DNA from: Akkermansia muciniphila
GTDB taxonomy: Bacteria; Verrucomicrobiota; Verrucomicrobiia; Limisphaerales; F1-80-MAGS106
Length of the DNA: 33,079 bases
Direction of reading: 5' to 3'
NCBI GenBank assembly: GCA_945865375.1
Contig: CAMBEJ010000053.1
Span: 1-33,079 of the forward strand
The notes below the pieces were generated by a model. It ran no database searches. It saw nothing but the letters and a program-made list of their open reading frames with translations, and was not told the origin of the DNA. This document shows, piece after piece, positions 17,820-26,683 of this stretch. Numbering within the stretch: the first letter of the stretch is position 1; each line of letters begins with the position of its first letter. Made by a program: the position numbers and the translations under genes.

Positions 17820-19184
17820 CTACACGAGCTCTGAGATGAACGCGCCGTCCGCTTGGATCTTGACGGGACGTCCGCCTGGAGCACGGAGTTCTTTGGAGGG
17901 ATCGATGCCCAACAAGGTGAGAATCGAAAACGCGACGTCGGGCGGGCCGATGGGTCTTTCAGCGGGCAGTTCACCAAAGCCATTGGTTGAGCCAATGACT
18001 TGGCCCCCACGGACGCCTCCACCGGCGAAGCAGACAAAGCCCGCGCGCGGCCAATGGTCTCGTCCACCCAAGGCATTCAGCTTCGGGGTGCGGCCAAACT
18101 CCCCCATCAAAACCACCAGGGTGGAATCAAGAAGACCTCGATCCTGAAGATCCGTCAGCAGAGCACTGTAAGCACGGTCCAGGCTGGGCAACTTTCCGCT
18201 TCCGGGGAACTTCGAATCGGGCAGCTCCCTTGCAATCTGTTGGTGCGTATCCCAACCGGTGTCCACCACCGTGACAAACCGGCTGCCGGCCTCGATCAGC
18301 CGTCGCGCCAGAAGACAACCGGTCGCGATCCGGCTTCCGCCATACCCCTGCCTCACAGGCTGAGGCTCCCGTGAGATGTCGAACGCCCCTTTGGCTTCCG
18401 GGGACGACAGGAGCCGGTAGGCTTGCTCGTAGAACGCGTCGCGATTTTTTGCACCTGCCCCGCCTTCGACGGAACGGCTGAAACGATCCATTTTTTGCAA
18501 CATGCCCTGGCGGCGTTCGCTGCGTTCAAAAGTGATCCCTTCCGGGAGCGTGAGATCTCGAACCCTGGATGGATCGGCGCCGGTGTTGAAGGCGTTGCAG
18601 GAGGACGGCAAAAAACCCGAGCGCGCCCCGTTGGAATCGCCTCCCACTCCGTCGCCAGGAATAGCCACGTACGGTGGCAGAGCACCCCGGAATCCAGCCT
18701 CGTGTGCGACAAGACTTCCCAGACTCGGGTATTGCAACGCCGGGACAGGCCGATGGCCCGTCAGGAGAAGCCGGGTTCCTGTGTCATGATTTCCCAGCTC
18801 ATGAGTCAGTGAACGGATCAACGCCACATTCCCCATGGCTTTGGCGGTCAGAGGAAGGTGCTCGCAGACATGAACACCCGGGATGCGGGTCGGTATCGAG
18901 TTAAAAGGACTGCGGATCTCCGATGGGGCATCCGGCTTTGGATCAAACGTATCGATGTGGCTTGGACCGCCATCGAGCCATATTAGAATGCAGGACTTGG
19001 CTTTGGCCTGCCGTGCTCTTCCGCCCACCGCCGGGGCAACCTCCGCTGCCCGCAACCGGAACCAATCCGCAAGGCTCAAGCCAAGCCCGCCAATCAAGCC
19101 CACGTGAAGAAAATCTCTGCGAGACACACCATCACAACGCGGAAGCGACACAAAGCTCTTTGATGGATTCGGGTGCATGGGCAT
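17820..19184 (-). CDS. DUF1501 protein
   Basis: Second DUF1501 protein of the window, 454 aa from the ATG at 19184. The open frame extends to 19247, but those codons fall in the conserved operon spacer and are not signal-like. The N-terminus has the Tat motif VSRRDFLHVGLIGGLGLSLADWF. Core blocks are SCILIWLDGGPSHIDTFDPK, RSLTHELGNHDTGTRLLLTG, RRLIEAGSRFVTVVDTG, MGEFGRTPK and GRDHWPRAGFVCFAGGGVRGG. It sits between its DUF1549/DUF1553 partner and the WD40 gene, a common PVC arrangement. It is clearly diverged from the DUF1501 protein at 12683. Confidence 0.88.
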   Translation of the reverse strand: MPMHPNPSKSFVSLPRCDGVSRRDFLHVGLIGGLGLSLADWFRLRAAEVAPAVGGRARQAKAKSCILIWLDGGPSHIDTFDPKPDAPSEIRSPFNSIPTRIPGVHVCEHLPLTAKAMGNVALIRSLTHELGNHDTGTRLLLTGHRPVPALQYPSLGSLVAHEAGFRGALPPYVAIPGDGVGGDSNGARSGFLPSSCNAFNTGADPSRVRDLTLPEGITFERSERRQGMLQKMDRFSRSVEGGAGAKNRDAFYEQAYRLLSSPEAKGAFDISREPQPVRQGYGGSRIATGCLLARRLIEAGSRFVTVVDTGWDTHQQIARELPDSKFPGSGKLPSLDRAYSALLTDLQDRGLLDSTLVVLMGEFGRTPKLNALGGRDHWPRAGFVCFAGGGVRGGQVIGSTNGFGELPAERPIGPPDVAFSILTLLGIDPSKELRAPGGRPVKIQADGAFISELV

Positions 19185-19204
19185 GTTCAATTCGAGGTCC
19201 TCAG

Positions 19205-19392
19205 AAATAGCCGAAGAGTTTTTAAACTTGAACCACGGACTCAGCATGAGGAATAACCGCGGAAGGAGGGCCGAAATGGAACCGACGGGGGCAATCCAAC
19301 AAATGCCAAGCGGACTTGTTCGGTCCCTTTCCGGTGTTGTTCCGTGGTTCGCATTCTGAGAGATAAATCATTGAGATTTCATGAGTAAGAAT
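19205..19392 (-). repeat. spacer with diverged hairpin, paralogous to 12515-12682
   Basis: Read on the minus strand, this spacer starts at the DUF1553 stop with TAGATTCTTA, then TTTATCTCTCAGA, then GAACCACGGA. It ends with TCCGTGGTTCAAGTTTAAA...CTTCGGCTA before the DUF1501 start. The same blocks occur in the same order at 12512-12665. The terminal arms TCCGTGGTTC (19341-19350) and GAACCACGGA (19230-19239) are exact complements. The inner CACGGAT units of the other copy are degenerate here. Confidence 0.65.
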
Positions 19393-21543
19393 CTAGTGAT
19401 TAAAGGCGAACTCGCGGGAGTTCAGCAACGTCCACAAAAGATCCTGCACAGCTTCGTCCCGTTTAGGGGAATTCGCAATCAGGGAACTCCACTCGGCGAG
19501 CTCGGAATCCCGGGGAATCCGGGAGTACGCTCGCAGATACAATTCTCTGACAACCTCCCCGTCTGCCATCCCGGATCGCAGAAGATCCTGAACCACACCG
19601 CCCTTGAGTTTCGCGTTGATGGTCGATCCATTGATGAGATGCAACGCCTGTGCGAGCCCTCCTCCACGCGCCCCTGTTTCGCACCTGCGTTCCCGAGAAC
19701 AGCGCCCCAGCACATCCAGGGCGTAGGATTCATCACGCGCCCCGGTCAAAGTCACCGCACGGGTTCCGACTGCGTAGCCCTCGTATTGGTCCGGCATTCC
19801 GGTGACTTGTGCCACCGCGTCTGCGAACACCTGCGCCGGCATGTCTTTCACTGCGGCACGAGAATAAAACTGATCCTGCTCCCGATGTGAGCCCATGTCA
19901 GAGGAGGTCCTTTGGTAGGCTCCTGAGACGACGACTGTCCGGATGAGAGCGCGGAGATCAAACCCGTCCGTGCTGAACTTCGCCGCGAGGCGGTCCAACA
20001 GAACCGGAAATGTCGCCGGGTTGGTCGGGCGCAAATCGTCCACGGGCTCGACCAAGCCTCTTCCCATGAGATGGCTCCAGATCCGGTTGACGAAGGCACG
20101 CGAGAAAAATGGGTTCTCGGGTGCCGCGATCCAGTCAGCGAGCGTGATAAGCCTATCGGCGTTCCTGGCCAGAAGAGGGGCCGCCCTTCCCAACACCCTG
20201 GGTGTGACAACCGGGTGGCCTTTAGGATCTAAAAACTCGGGGCTCTCCTGCGTCCGCACGATGCTCCCATCCCGTTTGATGCCCGCCATCCATGCCGCGA
20301 AATGGTAATAATCTCCCTGAGTCCATCGATCGGCAGGATGGGCATGGCATCGCGCACAGGCAATTTGCGCCCCCAGAAACATGCTCCCGACGGACTCCGC
20401 AAGGTCGCGCGGGTCGCTGGCCAACGCAAAAAAGTTGGCGGGCCCGTTCGTCGCCATATCTCCTCGCGATGTCAGGAGTGTCTTCACCAACGTGTTAATA
20501 GAAACATTTGCAGCCACCTGCTCACGCAGCCACCTTTGATAGGCGTTGGAAGACTCCCCTGACGATCGCTTTCCACCCACCAACAACCAATCACCCAAAC
20601 GCAGAGTCCAAAAGTCCACAAACTCATTCCGCGCCAACAAGCGATCTATCAATGCCTCTCGCGCCTGCCGATCGTCCTTGGCCTGAATGAATCCGAGAGC
20701 CTCCTCTGAGGTCGGCAAACGACCCATCAAATCAAGATAGATCCGTCGTACAAACTCAGAACCCTCACTTTGAGGGGCTGCGGGGATTCGTAGTCGCGCC
20801 TGCTCCTTGCTGATCTCGGCATCAATCAGACTGCCCGAAACACGGACGGGGCTCCGTAGAGATCTCTTGGCAAACGGCGAGGAAAAGCGTGCCGCTGCCA
20901 CTTGGCCCGAGTAACGCACCATAACACTGGCGATGCCAGCGCTCCGCATCTTCACGGAAGCGTCCTGAAAAACCTCCAACACCGCGTCGTCGTTCGAGGA
21001 GATCAACGCCACGGATGTCACGTCCTCCTGCGTCCCATCGTTCAGGAAAGCGACCACACGCAGCGGAACTGTCTTGTTTGTGCTCGCGACGAATAACTCT
21101 GCAGGGCGCACTTCTATTCGGGATACCGCCAGATCCTTGGGCCCGTAGGGAGCACCACGATCGATCCAGCTTTTGAGAGCGGCGTAACCAGTCGAACTTC
21201 GCTTCAGTCGGCGTCCCCCCTCATGATCCAGTTCCCCGGACGGTTTACGCAGGAGCAGGCTGTTTGTGGCGGTGTTTAGGTCAATCCTCCGAACTCCCAG
21301 TTCCCGAGTGATTCGCAGGTAGTCTTCCTCGGGATCGTAACCTAACAAACTGAGGCGGAACCCACCTTGTCCTGTGGCTGCTCCGTGGCACGCTCCCGCA
21401 TTGCAACCGGCTTTGGTCAGGATAGGGAGAATCGAAGTCCGAAATGATTCTGAGCCCCGAATTGTCGGGGCCATGAACAGGATGAGCCCCATCCAAAACA
21501 ATCTGCGCCAACGATAAACCTGAAGCTTGTGAAGCGTGAACAT
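19393..21543 (-). CDS. DUF1549/DUF1553 protein with N-terminal cytochrome-like motif
   Basis: Exported protein of 716 aa from the ATG at 21543; a second ATG at 21492 directly precedes the hydrophobic signal (MGLILFMAPTIRG). The longer open frame to 21762 overlaps the upstream gene and is unlikely. Order: cytochrome-like region with AGCNAGACHGAATGQGGFR (C-x4-C-H), an Ig-like Big_2-type domain (about 135-240), DUF1549 with IYLDLMGRLPTSEEALGF and CARCHAHPADRW, then DUF1553 (FFSRAFVNRIWSHLMGRG, ...HLINGSTINAKL). It differs from the 9929 protein by having the cytochrome and Ig parts. Middle gene of the minus-strand operon. Confidence 0.87.
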   Translation of the reverse strand: MFTLHKLQVYRWRRLFWMGLILFMAPTIRGSESFRTSILPILTKAGCNAGACHGAATGQGGFRLSLLGYDPEEDYLRITRELGVRRIDLNTATNSLLLRKPSGELDHEGGRRLKRSSTGYAALKSWIDRGAPYGPKDLAVSRIEVRPAELFVASTNKTVPLRVVAFLNDGTQEDVTSVALISSNDDAVLEVFQDASVKMRSAGIASVMVRYSGQVAAARFSSPFAKRSLRSPVRVSGSLIDAEISKEQARLRIPAAPQSEGSEFVRRIYLDLMGRLPTSEEALGFIQAKDDRQAREALIDRLLARNEFVDFWTLRLGDWLLVGGKRSSGESSNAYQRWLREQVAANVSINTLVKTLLTSRGDMATNGPANFFALASDPRDLAESVGSMFLGAQIACARCHAHPADRWTQGDYYHFAAWMAGIKRDGSIVRTQESPEFLDPKGHPVVTPRVLGRAAPLLARNADRLITLADWIAAPENPFFSRAFVNRIWSHLMGRGLVEPVDDLRPTNPATFPVLLDRLAAKFSTDGFDLRALIRTVVVSGAYQRTSSDMGSHREQDQFYSRAAVKDMPAQVFADAVAQVTGMPDQYEGYAVGTRAVTLTGARDESYALDVLGRCSRERRCETGARGGGLAQALHLINGSTINAKLKGGVVQDLLRSGMADGEVVRELYLRAYSRIPRDSELAEWSSLIANSPKRDEAVQDLLWTLLNSREFAFNH

Positions 21544-21703
21544 TGAGTCGCTGGATTGGCTGACAATTCGACAAAGTTTCCGACACAGGAAGGCGAGAGA
21601 GGTCTCCATCATATCCAATCTCCAGCGCGGGGCGAGAGGTGCCGCGACTGGCAGACCAGGATCTCTGCCCCACCTTTCCCGCCCAACAGGAGACCTGCTG
21701 GCA

Positions 21704-22678
21704 TCAAGGTTTCGAAACTGCTTTTCCAGCCTTTTCCTTCCCCCATAACTCGAGCATCTCACGCCCCATTTTTCGAGAATATTCCGTGCCGTAGTTTGTG
21801 CCGAAATGCAACACTCGAGTCCAACCGTCCGCGGCCTCCTTTGTCAGGGCAGCATTATCTTTGACGTGCCCTTTCACTTCCGCCGACAAACGATCAACCG
21901 TCGCCACGTCGTTCGTAGCTCGGATGAACTGGCGCAACAACCTGTTCACGGTGGGATCGGTTGGGACCGCGCCGGGGTAGTCCGCTTTCGGCCCTCCTTT
22001 CGCGGAAGCGTCGTTCTCCCCTCCTTCGCGCATGGGCCGACCCGCTCCCGCCATCCGCCCCGCTGCCCCTCCCCGCGCTTGCGCCTGCAACGCTTCGGAT
22101 GTCGGAGGATGTTCGTCACCGCACGCCGCCCCAATGGCGGAGATCACCTTCGCGGCATCCGCGATTCCTGCCTGCACCAAGGCAAAATTCGCGCTCACTC
22201 GGTTTTCGCGTGCGGCCACGATGGTCAGCATGCATTCCTTGTTCAAACCGTAATTCCCGGGCCCTTCAATTCCGTCCAAAGACAACCCAACCTTCGCTTT
22301 GAAACCCAGCGATTTCTTCGCATTTCTAACCTTTTGTTCCCCTTCAATCCGATCCGTTGCCAAAAAGACAAACTCGGTTTTGAGGCGCTCCTTTTGAGTC
22401 GATCCGTACTCGTCGATCACACGGAGTAGCGGCACCAGGGAACGTTCAATCGCATGCACGAACACAATCGCCGTCGGCGCCCCGGCATTCTCGGCGATGG
22501 GATCTCGCTCGACGCTGTCCTTCCCATCGGTGATCAAGAGCACCTTGAATCGAGCTGTTTTTTCTCCCTTTTGAGGCCCCGAAAACACAGCGTCAGCAGA
22601 CCACAAGTCCAACGCGCAAAGGCAGACCAGAAGGGTTCCAAGACTGCGGCCGCCTTCGATGAAGATTTGATTGTTCAT
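21704..22678 (-). CDS. secreted thioredoxin-fold-like protein without CXXC
   Basis: Predicted secreted protein, 324 aa, with an N-terminal hydrophobic signal (LGTLLVCLCALDLWSADA). The middle resembles peroxiredoxin/thioredoxin-like proteins of PVC bacteria (GAPTAIVFVHAIERSLVPLLRVIDEYG, NYGLNKECMLTIVAARENRVSANFALVQAG). No CXXC or peroxidatic cysteine is present at the usual place, so a redox role is doubtful. A Gly/Arg/Ala-rich linker (about 200-235) leads to a helical C-terminus. It is the first gene before the DUF1549/DUF1553, DUF1501 and WD40 genes, about 160 bases upstream of the next start. Confidence 0.65.
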   Translation of the reverse strand: MNNQIFIEGGRSLGTLLVCLCALDLWSADAVFSGPQKGEKTARFKVLLITDGKDSVERDPIAENAGAPTAIVFVHAIERSLVPLLRVIDEYGSTQKERLKTEFVFLATDRIEGEQKVRNAKKSLGFKAKVGLSLDGIEGPGNYGLNKECMLTIVAARENRVSANFALVQAGIADAAKVISAIGAACGDEHPPTSEALQAQARGGAAGRMAGAGRPMREGGENDASAKGGPKADYPGAVPTDPTVNRLLRQFIRATNDVATVDRLSAEVKGHVKDNAALTKEAADGWTRVLHFGTNYGTEYSRKMGREMLELWGKEKAGKAVSKP

Positions 22679-23178
22679 GGGCAGGCCTCACGATGGCCTC
22701 TCGAGCACCTCCTGTAAAGGGAATCGCAGCAGTTGGGGGCCTCTCCATCTCACATTTTTCCCGACCTTCTCGTAATCCTCCAGATCTTCGTGGTCGAATC
22801 GGCGGTTCATGGGATTACGATTACGATTACGATTACGATTACGAGTCAGGGACGGGATCACGAAAAATCTGAGACGCACCCCAGCAGTTCTCATTCATGA
22901 TTGCCAGCTTGCCAATCGGGAAGCTCTGACTACCATGCCGGCGCTCGGTCTTGGTGGATTCACTTTCATGAAAACAACCGATAACTGGCGCTGGGCTGAC
23001 ATGGAATCCGCAGCCTGGCAGCCTGACCACGTCGGCGGCGGCCTGCTGGGCGAAACCTGTCGTGGGCGGTCCTGGGTCCTGCTCGCCTTCGACACGCATT
23101 GGGAACAAATCCCTGCTGCGCGCGCCGTCAGCCGGTTGGATTCATGAAAAAGCCCTGCTTTGATCGACAAACGAAAGA
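22679..23178. other. 500-bp divergent intergenic region
   Basis: Region between the thioredoxin-like gene (minus) and the LarA-like gene (plus). It contains the decayed foldback copy D. A possible 70-aa plus-strand frame (22935-23147) has no recognisable family or ribosome binding site and is not called. Promoters for both flanking genes must lie here, but I cannot assign -35/-10 boxes with confidence. Confidence 0.5.
22735..22850 (+). repeat. decayed foldback element with hexamer array (copy D)
   Basis: Five perfect GATTAC hexamers occupy 22813-22842, followed by GAGTCAGGGA, which resembles the GGAGCAGGGA of complete copies. Upstream, CATTTTTCC and CGTAATCCTCC (about 22752-22780) match the left arm in the same order, but that arm is reduced to about one unit. 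No terminal repeats are recognisable. The sequence is consistent with an old copy whose left arm shrank while its right arm expanded. Confidence 0.5.
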
Positions 23179-24468
23179 ATGCCTATGAACTCTCCGTTGC
23201 CAAGGATGTTTCGGTTGCGCCAGAATTTCCAACATCCGCCGCCACTCGATTTTCATGCGGCGGTGATTCAAGAACTCGCCAAAGTCCGAAACCGAATCAC
23301 ACCCGGAGCGCGCCTCGCGGTCGCGGTCGGCAGCCGCGGAATCGCGAATCTTTCGACCCTCGTTTCGACAATCCTAGAGCATCTCCGCGAGCTAGGAGCG
23401 CGGCCTTTCATCATCCCGGCGATGGGCAGCCATGGTGGCGCGACGCCAGAAGGGCAGCTGGAAGTGCTCGCCAGCTACGGCATCACCGAGACGGCGATGG
23501 GCGTGCCAATCCACCCTTCGCTCGAGGTCCGAGAAATCGGGATCAGCAGCGATGGGATCCCGGTCTATTGCAGTGTGGAGGCGCTCGACGCGGATGGAGT
23601 TCTGGTGGTGAACCGCGTAAAGCCGCACACCGACTTTGGCGGCGCCCTCGGCAGCGGCCTGCTCAAGATGTGCGTCGTGGGCCTGGGCAAACGCGTCGGC
23701 GCGTCCGCGATGCATGCCGCAGCCAGCCGGATTGGACACGAGCAAGCCATCCGCGGCATCGCGAGTGTCGTCCTGCGCTCCGCACCCATCCTCTGCGGTG
23801 TCGCGATTTTGGAGAACCAGTTCCATGAAACCGCGAAAATCGTGGTGTTACCGCGCGAAGACATCGAGGCCGGAGAGGACCCGCTGCTGACAGAGGCCTG
23901 GGCTCTCATGCCCCGATTGCCCTTCGATGAGATCGACCTCTTGATCGTGGACCAGTTGGGCAAAAATATCAGCGGTGCGGGAATGGACCCGAACGTGATC
24001 GGGCGCGGAGTGGAAGGCTACTCCGCGTCGCTCCTGCGCCTCGGACGCCCCGCCCCCTTCGTCAGACGCCTCTTTGTCCGCGACCTCACCCCGGAGGCCC
24101 ACGGCAACGCCGTCGGCATCGGCCTCGCTGATTTCACGACCACGCGATTGGTGCGCGCCATGGATCCCCGCATCACCTACCTCAACTCCCTCACCGCCCT
24201 CGCTCCGCAATGCGCGAAAATCCCGATCCACTTTGACACCGACCGTGAGGCTCTTGAGCAGGCGTTGACATCTCTTGCGATGCCGGGCTCGAACACCGCT
24301 CGCATCGTCCACATAGCGAACACCCTTTCCTTGATACATCTCGAAGCCTCCGAGGCGCTCTGGCAGGATGTGTGCCATCGCGCGGATCTCACGCCCACCG
24401 GCGAGCTGGCAGAAATGCGGTTCACCACGGACGGGCATCTGCTGCCGATGTCCCTGCCGGAGGCCTGA
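23179..24468 (+). CDS. LarA-like (DUF2088) protein, possible hydroxy-acid racemase
   Basis: Member of the lactate-racemase-like superfamily, 429 aa, cytosolic. Visible blocks are IPAMGSHGGATPEGQLEVL (about 79-97), VNRVKPHTDFGGALGSGLLKMCVVGLGK (about 144-171) and an MH at 178-179. In LarA a Lys and a His hold the nickel-pincer cofactor; K163, K171 and H179 are the candidate equivalents, but the motif spacing differs from classical LarA. No larB, larC or larE is in the window. The convergent neighbour is an L-lactate permease, which favours a 2-hydroxy-acid substrate. The start at 23179 follows a GAAAG; an ATG two codons later is possible. Confidence 0.75.
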   Translation: MPMNSPLPRMFRLRQNFQHPPPLDFHAAVIQELAKVRNRITPGARLAVAVGSRGIANLSTLVSTILEHLRELGARPFIIPAMGSHGGATPEGQLEVLASYGITETAMGVPIHPSLEVREIGISSDGIPVYCSVEALDADGVLVVNRVKPHTDFGGALGSGLLKMCVVGLGKRVGASAMHAAASRIGHEQAIRGIASVVLRSAPILCGVAILENQFHETAKIVVLPREDIEAGEDPLLTEAWALMPRLPFDEIDLLIVDQLGKNISGAGMDPNVIGRGVEGYSASLLRLGRPAPFVRRLFVRDLTPEAHGNAVGIGLADFTTTRLVRAMDPRITYLNSLTALAPQCAKIPIHFDTDREALEQALTSLAMPGSNTARIVHIANTLSLIHLEASEALWQDVCHRADLTPTGELAEMRFTTDGHLLPMSLPEA

Positions 24469-24486
24469 AAGGCCGGGCTTCCGAAA

Positions 24487-26142
24487 TCAAGGCACCACCA
24501 TCTTCGTGAACGGGCTGACGTAGGCTTGGAGGTAAACCAAAATGCCGACAAGGCAGGCTAGGGCGATGCTGTGAAAGAAAACGTAACGCAGGATGGCTCC
24601 CTCATGCCCATACCAATTGGTTGCGGTGCTGGCGACAACGATGCTTTGGGCATCCACCATCTTGCCCATGACACCTCCTGAGCTGTTCGCGGCCGCCATC
24701 AAGATCGGACTGATTCCTGTTTGCTCGGCAGTGATTTTTTGCAGGCTTCCAAACAGCACATTGGAAGCGGTGTCTGATCCGGTCAGAGCCACTCCAAGCC
24801 ACCCTAAGAGCGTCCCGAAGAACGGATAGAGCACTCCGGTTTTGGCGAGGGCCAGTCCCATGGTTGCGTCCGTGCCGGAGTATTTGGTGACATACCCTAG
24901 AGCCAGCATCGCGGCGATCGTGATCAGGGAATAGCGCACCCGAACCAAGGTTTCGATGTAAATCCGAATCAATTCCCTGAGGGAACAACCCATGATAAAG
25001 CCCCCGAGAATGGCGGATATCAGAATTCCGCTCCCTGTGGCGGAGAGCCAATTCAGCTTAAAAACGGCCTCTTCAGGCTTGGTTGGCTTTTCAGCGGTGG
25101 GGGCAGGCACGACAGGGGCGGTGCGGACGATGACTTTGTGCAAGTTTGCAACCTGAAACTCCGGTGCTGAAACAGTGTTCAACCCATCTTTCATCTGCGG
25201 AGTTCCCCACAGGAAGACCAAAACACTTAAAAGAATCCACGGAACCCAGGCGCGGGTAATTTCACGGCGGCTGTAAACCGGCTGATCCGCCCCGTTGATC
25301 TCCATCGATTCGCTCGGTTTCCAACCTTTTTTGGGCCTCCAGAACTGGAGCAGCACGGTCAGCGCGGCCATGGAACAGATCGAGGCCACGATATCGACCA
25401 ACCAAGGCCCGTGGTAATTGGAGACCAGGAATTGAGGGATCGCGAAGGAAACGCCTGCCACCAAAGCCGCTGGCCACACTCCCAGCATGCCGCGGAATCC
25501 AGCAAAAGCCCACACCACCCAGAACGGAACGATCAACGAAAAAAACGGCAATTGCCGGCCAATCATCTGTGACAGCTTGTGGATATCGATGCCGGTGACT
25601 CCGCTCAGGGCGATGACCGGCGTACCGAGCGCCCCAAAGGCGACAGGCGCGGTGTTGGCAATCAGAGAAAGACCGGAGGCGGCGAGCGGCTTGAACCCAA
25701 GCTGAATGAGAATGGCGGCCGTGACCGCCACCGGGGTACCGAAACCAGCAGCCCCTTCGAAGAAAGCGCCGAAGGAGAAGGCGACCAGGATGACCTGTAC
25801 TCGCGGGTCCGGCGCGAGGGTAGCAAGACTGCTCCGGAGAATTGTGAAGAGTCCACTATGCACCGTGAGTTGATACAGGAAAATCAGATTGAGAATGATC
25901 CATCCGATCGGGAACAGGCCGTAGGCAGCACCGTAGAGCGCCGCCGCAGCCGTCAGTTTGACTGGCATTCCATAGGCAAACAGGGCGACACCCAGAGCCA
26001 CTGCAAGACCCATCAAGGCGGAGTAATGGATCTCGATCTTGAGCAGCGCGATCGAACCGAGAAGCACGACCACCGGCAGAGTCGCGACAAGTGTGGAAAG
26101 AAAGGCGTTCCCGAGGGGGTCATAAATTTGAAGCCAATGCAT
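24487..26142 (-). CDS. L-lactate permease (LctP/LldP family)
   Basis: Inner-membrane proton-coupled transporter for lactate or glycolate, 551 aa from the ATG at 26142, chosen because it begins the family-like N-terminus [25 protein letters not shown]. About a dozen hydrophobic helices are evident. Family signatures include [48 protein letters not shown] and the late [15 protein letters not shown]...[10 protein letters not shown]. The cytosolic loop between the halves holds a charged Pro-rich stretch ([15 protein letters not shown]). It ends 18 bases from the LarA-like stop, in a convergent arrangement. Confidence 0.9.
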   Translation of the reverse strand: MHWLQIYDPLGNAFLSTLVATLPVVVLLGSIALLKIEIHYSALMGLAVALGVALFAYGMPVKLTAAAALYGAAYGLFPIGWIILNLIFLYQLTVHSGLFTILRSSLATLAPDPRVQVILVAFSFGAFFEGAAGFGTPVAVTAAILIQLGFKPLAASGLSLIANTAPVAFGALGTPVIALSGVTGIDIHKLSQMIGRQLPFFSLIVPFWVVWAFAGFRGMLGVWPAALVAGVSFAIPQFLVSNYHGPWLVDIVASICSMAALTVLLQFWRPKKGWKPSESMEINGADQPVYSRREITRAWVPWILLSVLVFLWGTPQMKDGLNTVSAPEFQVANLHKVIVRTAPVVPAPTAEKPTKPEEAVFKLNWLSATGSGILISAILGGFIMGCSLRELIRIYIETLVRVRYSLITIAAMLALGYVTKYSGTDATMGLALAKTGVLYPFFGTLLGWLGVALTGSDTASNVLFGSLQKITAEQTGISPILMAAANSSGGVMGKMVDAQSIVVASTATNWYGHEGAILRYVFFHSIALACLVGILVYLQAYVSPFTKMVVP

Positions 26143-26683
26143 AAACAAGGAAGTGGCACAATTGCTCCGCTCTACCCGCTTTAGCCGATAGAATCCTGCT
26201 TTCGCAAGAGGCCAAAACAATAGAGGTTTTAGAAGTGTTTGGACAAGAAAATCTCCAACCCTTGCAACAGACCTCAGAATATTGTCGGCAAATTGAGAAA
26301 AACCCTATTCGAACAAGTCGCGGCCCCGATTGCGCCGCTGAACGCGGCGCGGCCTGCCTGCCGTAGCCTCAGACCTCAGTAAAATCGGTTGCAATCGTGA
26401 TCAGGGCGCGCAACCCCAGTTCCTCCATTTTTCCTAATCGTAATCGTAATCGTAATCGTAATCCTCGGGTGTTGCCCTGGAAACAGAGGGGTGGATTACG
26501 ATTAGGATTAGGAGCAGGGAATTGGAGTTGCTCGAGCCTCAGGCTAAACAGGGTCGTTTTACTGAGTTCAGAGCCTTGGCGAAGGCAGCACGGCGCCACG
26601 CACCGTCCCTACCTGATCCGCTCATCAACGCCATGCTGCTGGGCCAACCAAATTCCTTGCAAATCCGCCTTGCTGAGGCCACA
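26143..26683. other. 540-bp intergenic region holding foldback copy C
   Basis: Lies upstream of the lactate permease and downstream of the Calx-beta gene, both on the minus strand. Apart from copy C, the flanks 26143-26364 and 26577-26683 show no gene. The permease promoter should lie between 26143 and about 26370. Confidence 0.5.
26370..26571 (+). mobile_element. foldback MITE-like element, copy C
   Basis: Non-coding element of 202 bp. The ends are CAGACCTCAGTAAAAT and TTTTACTGAGTTCAG. The left arm has four TAATCG plus TAATCC (26435-26464). The right arm GGATTACGATTAGGATTAGG is at 26493-26512. The inner repeat CAACCCCAGTTCC pairs with GGAATTGGAGTTG. It is flanked by the direct repeat AGCCT at 26365-26369 and 26572-26576. 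This is the only complete copy not touching a reading frame. Confidence 0.8.

Noticed and set aside
22935-23147. 70-aa plus-strand open frame in the divergent intergenic region
   Set aside because: No ribosome binding site, no recognisable family, and the opposite strand is open over the same stretch.
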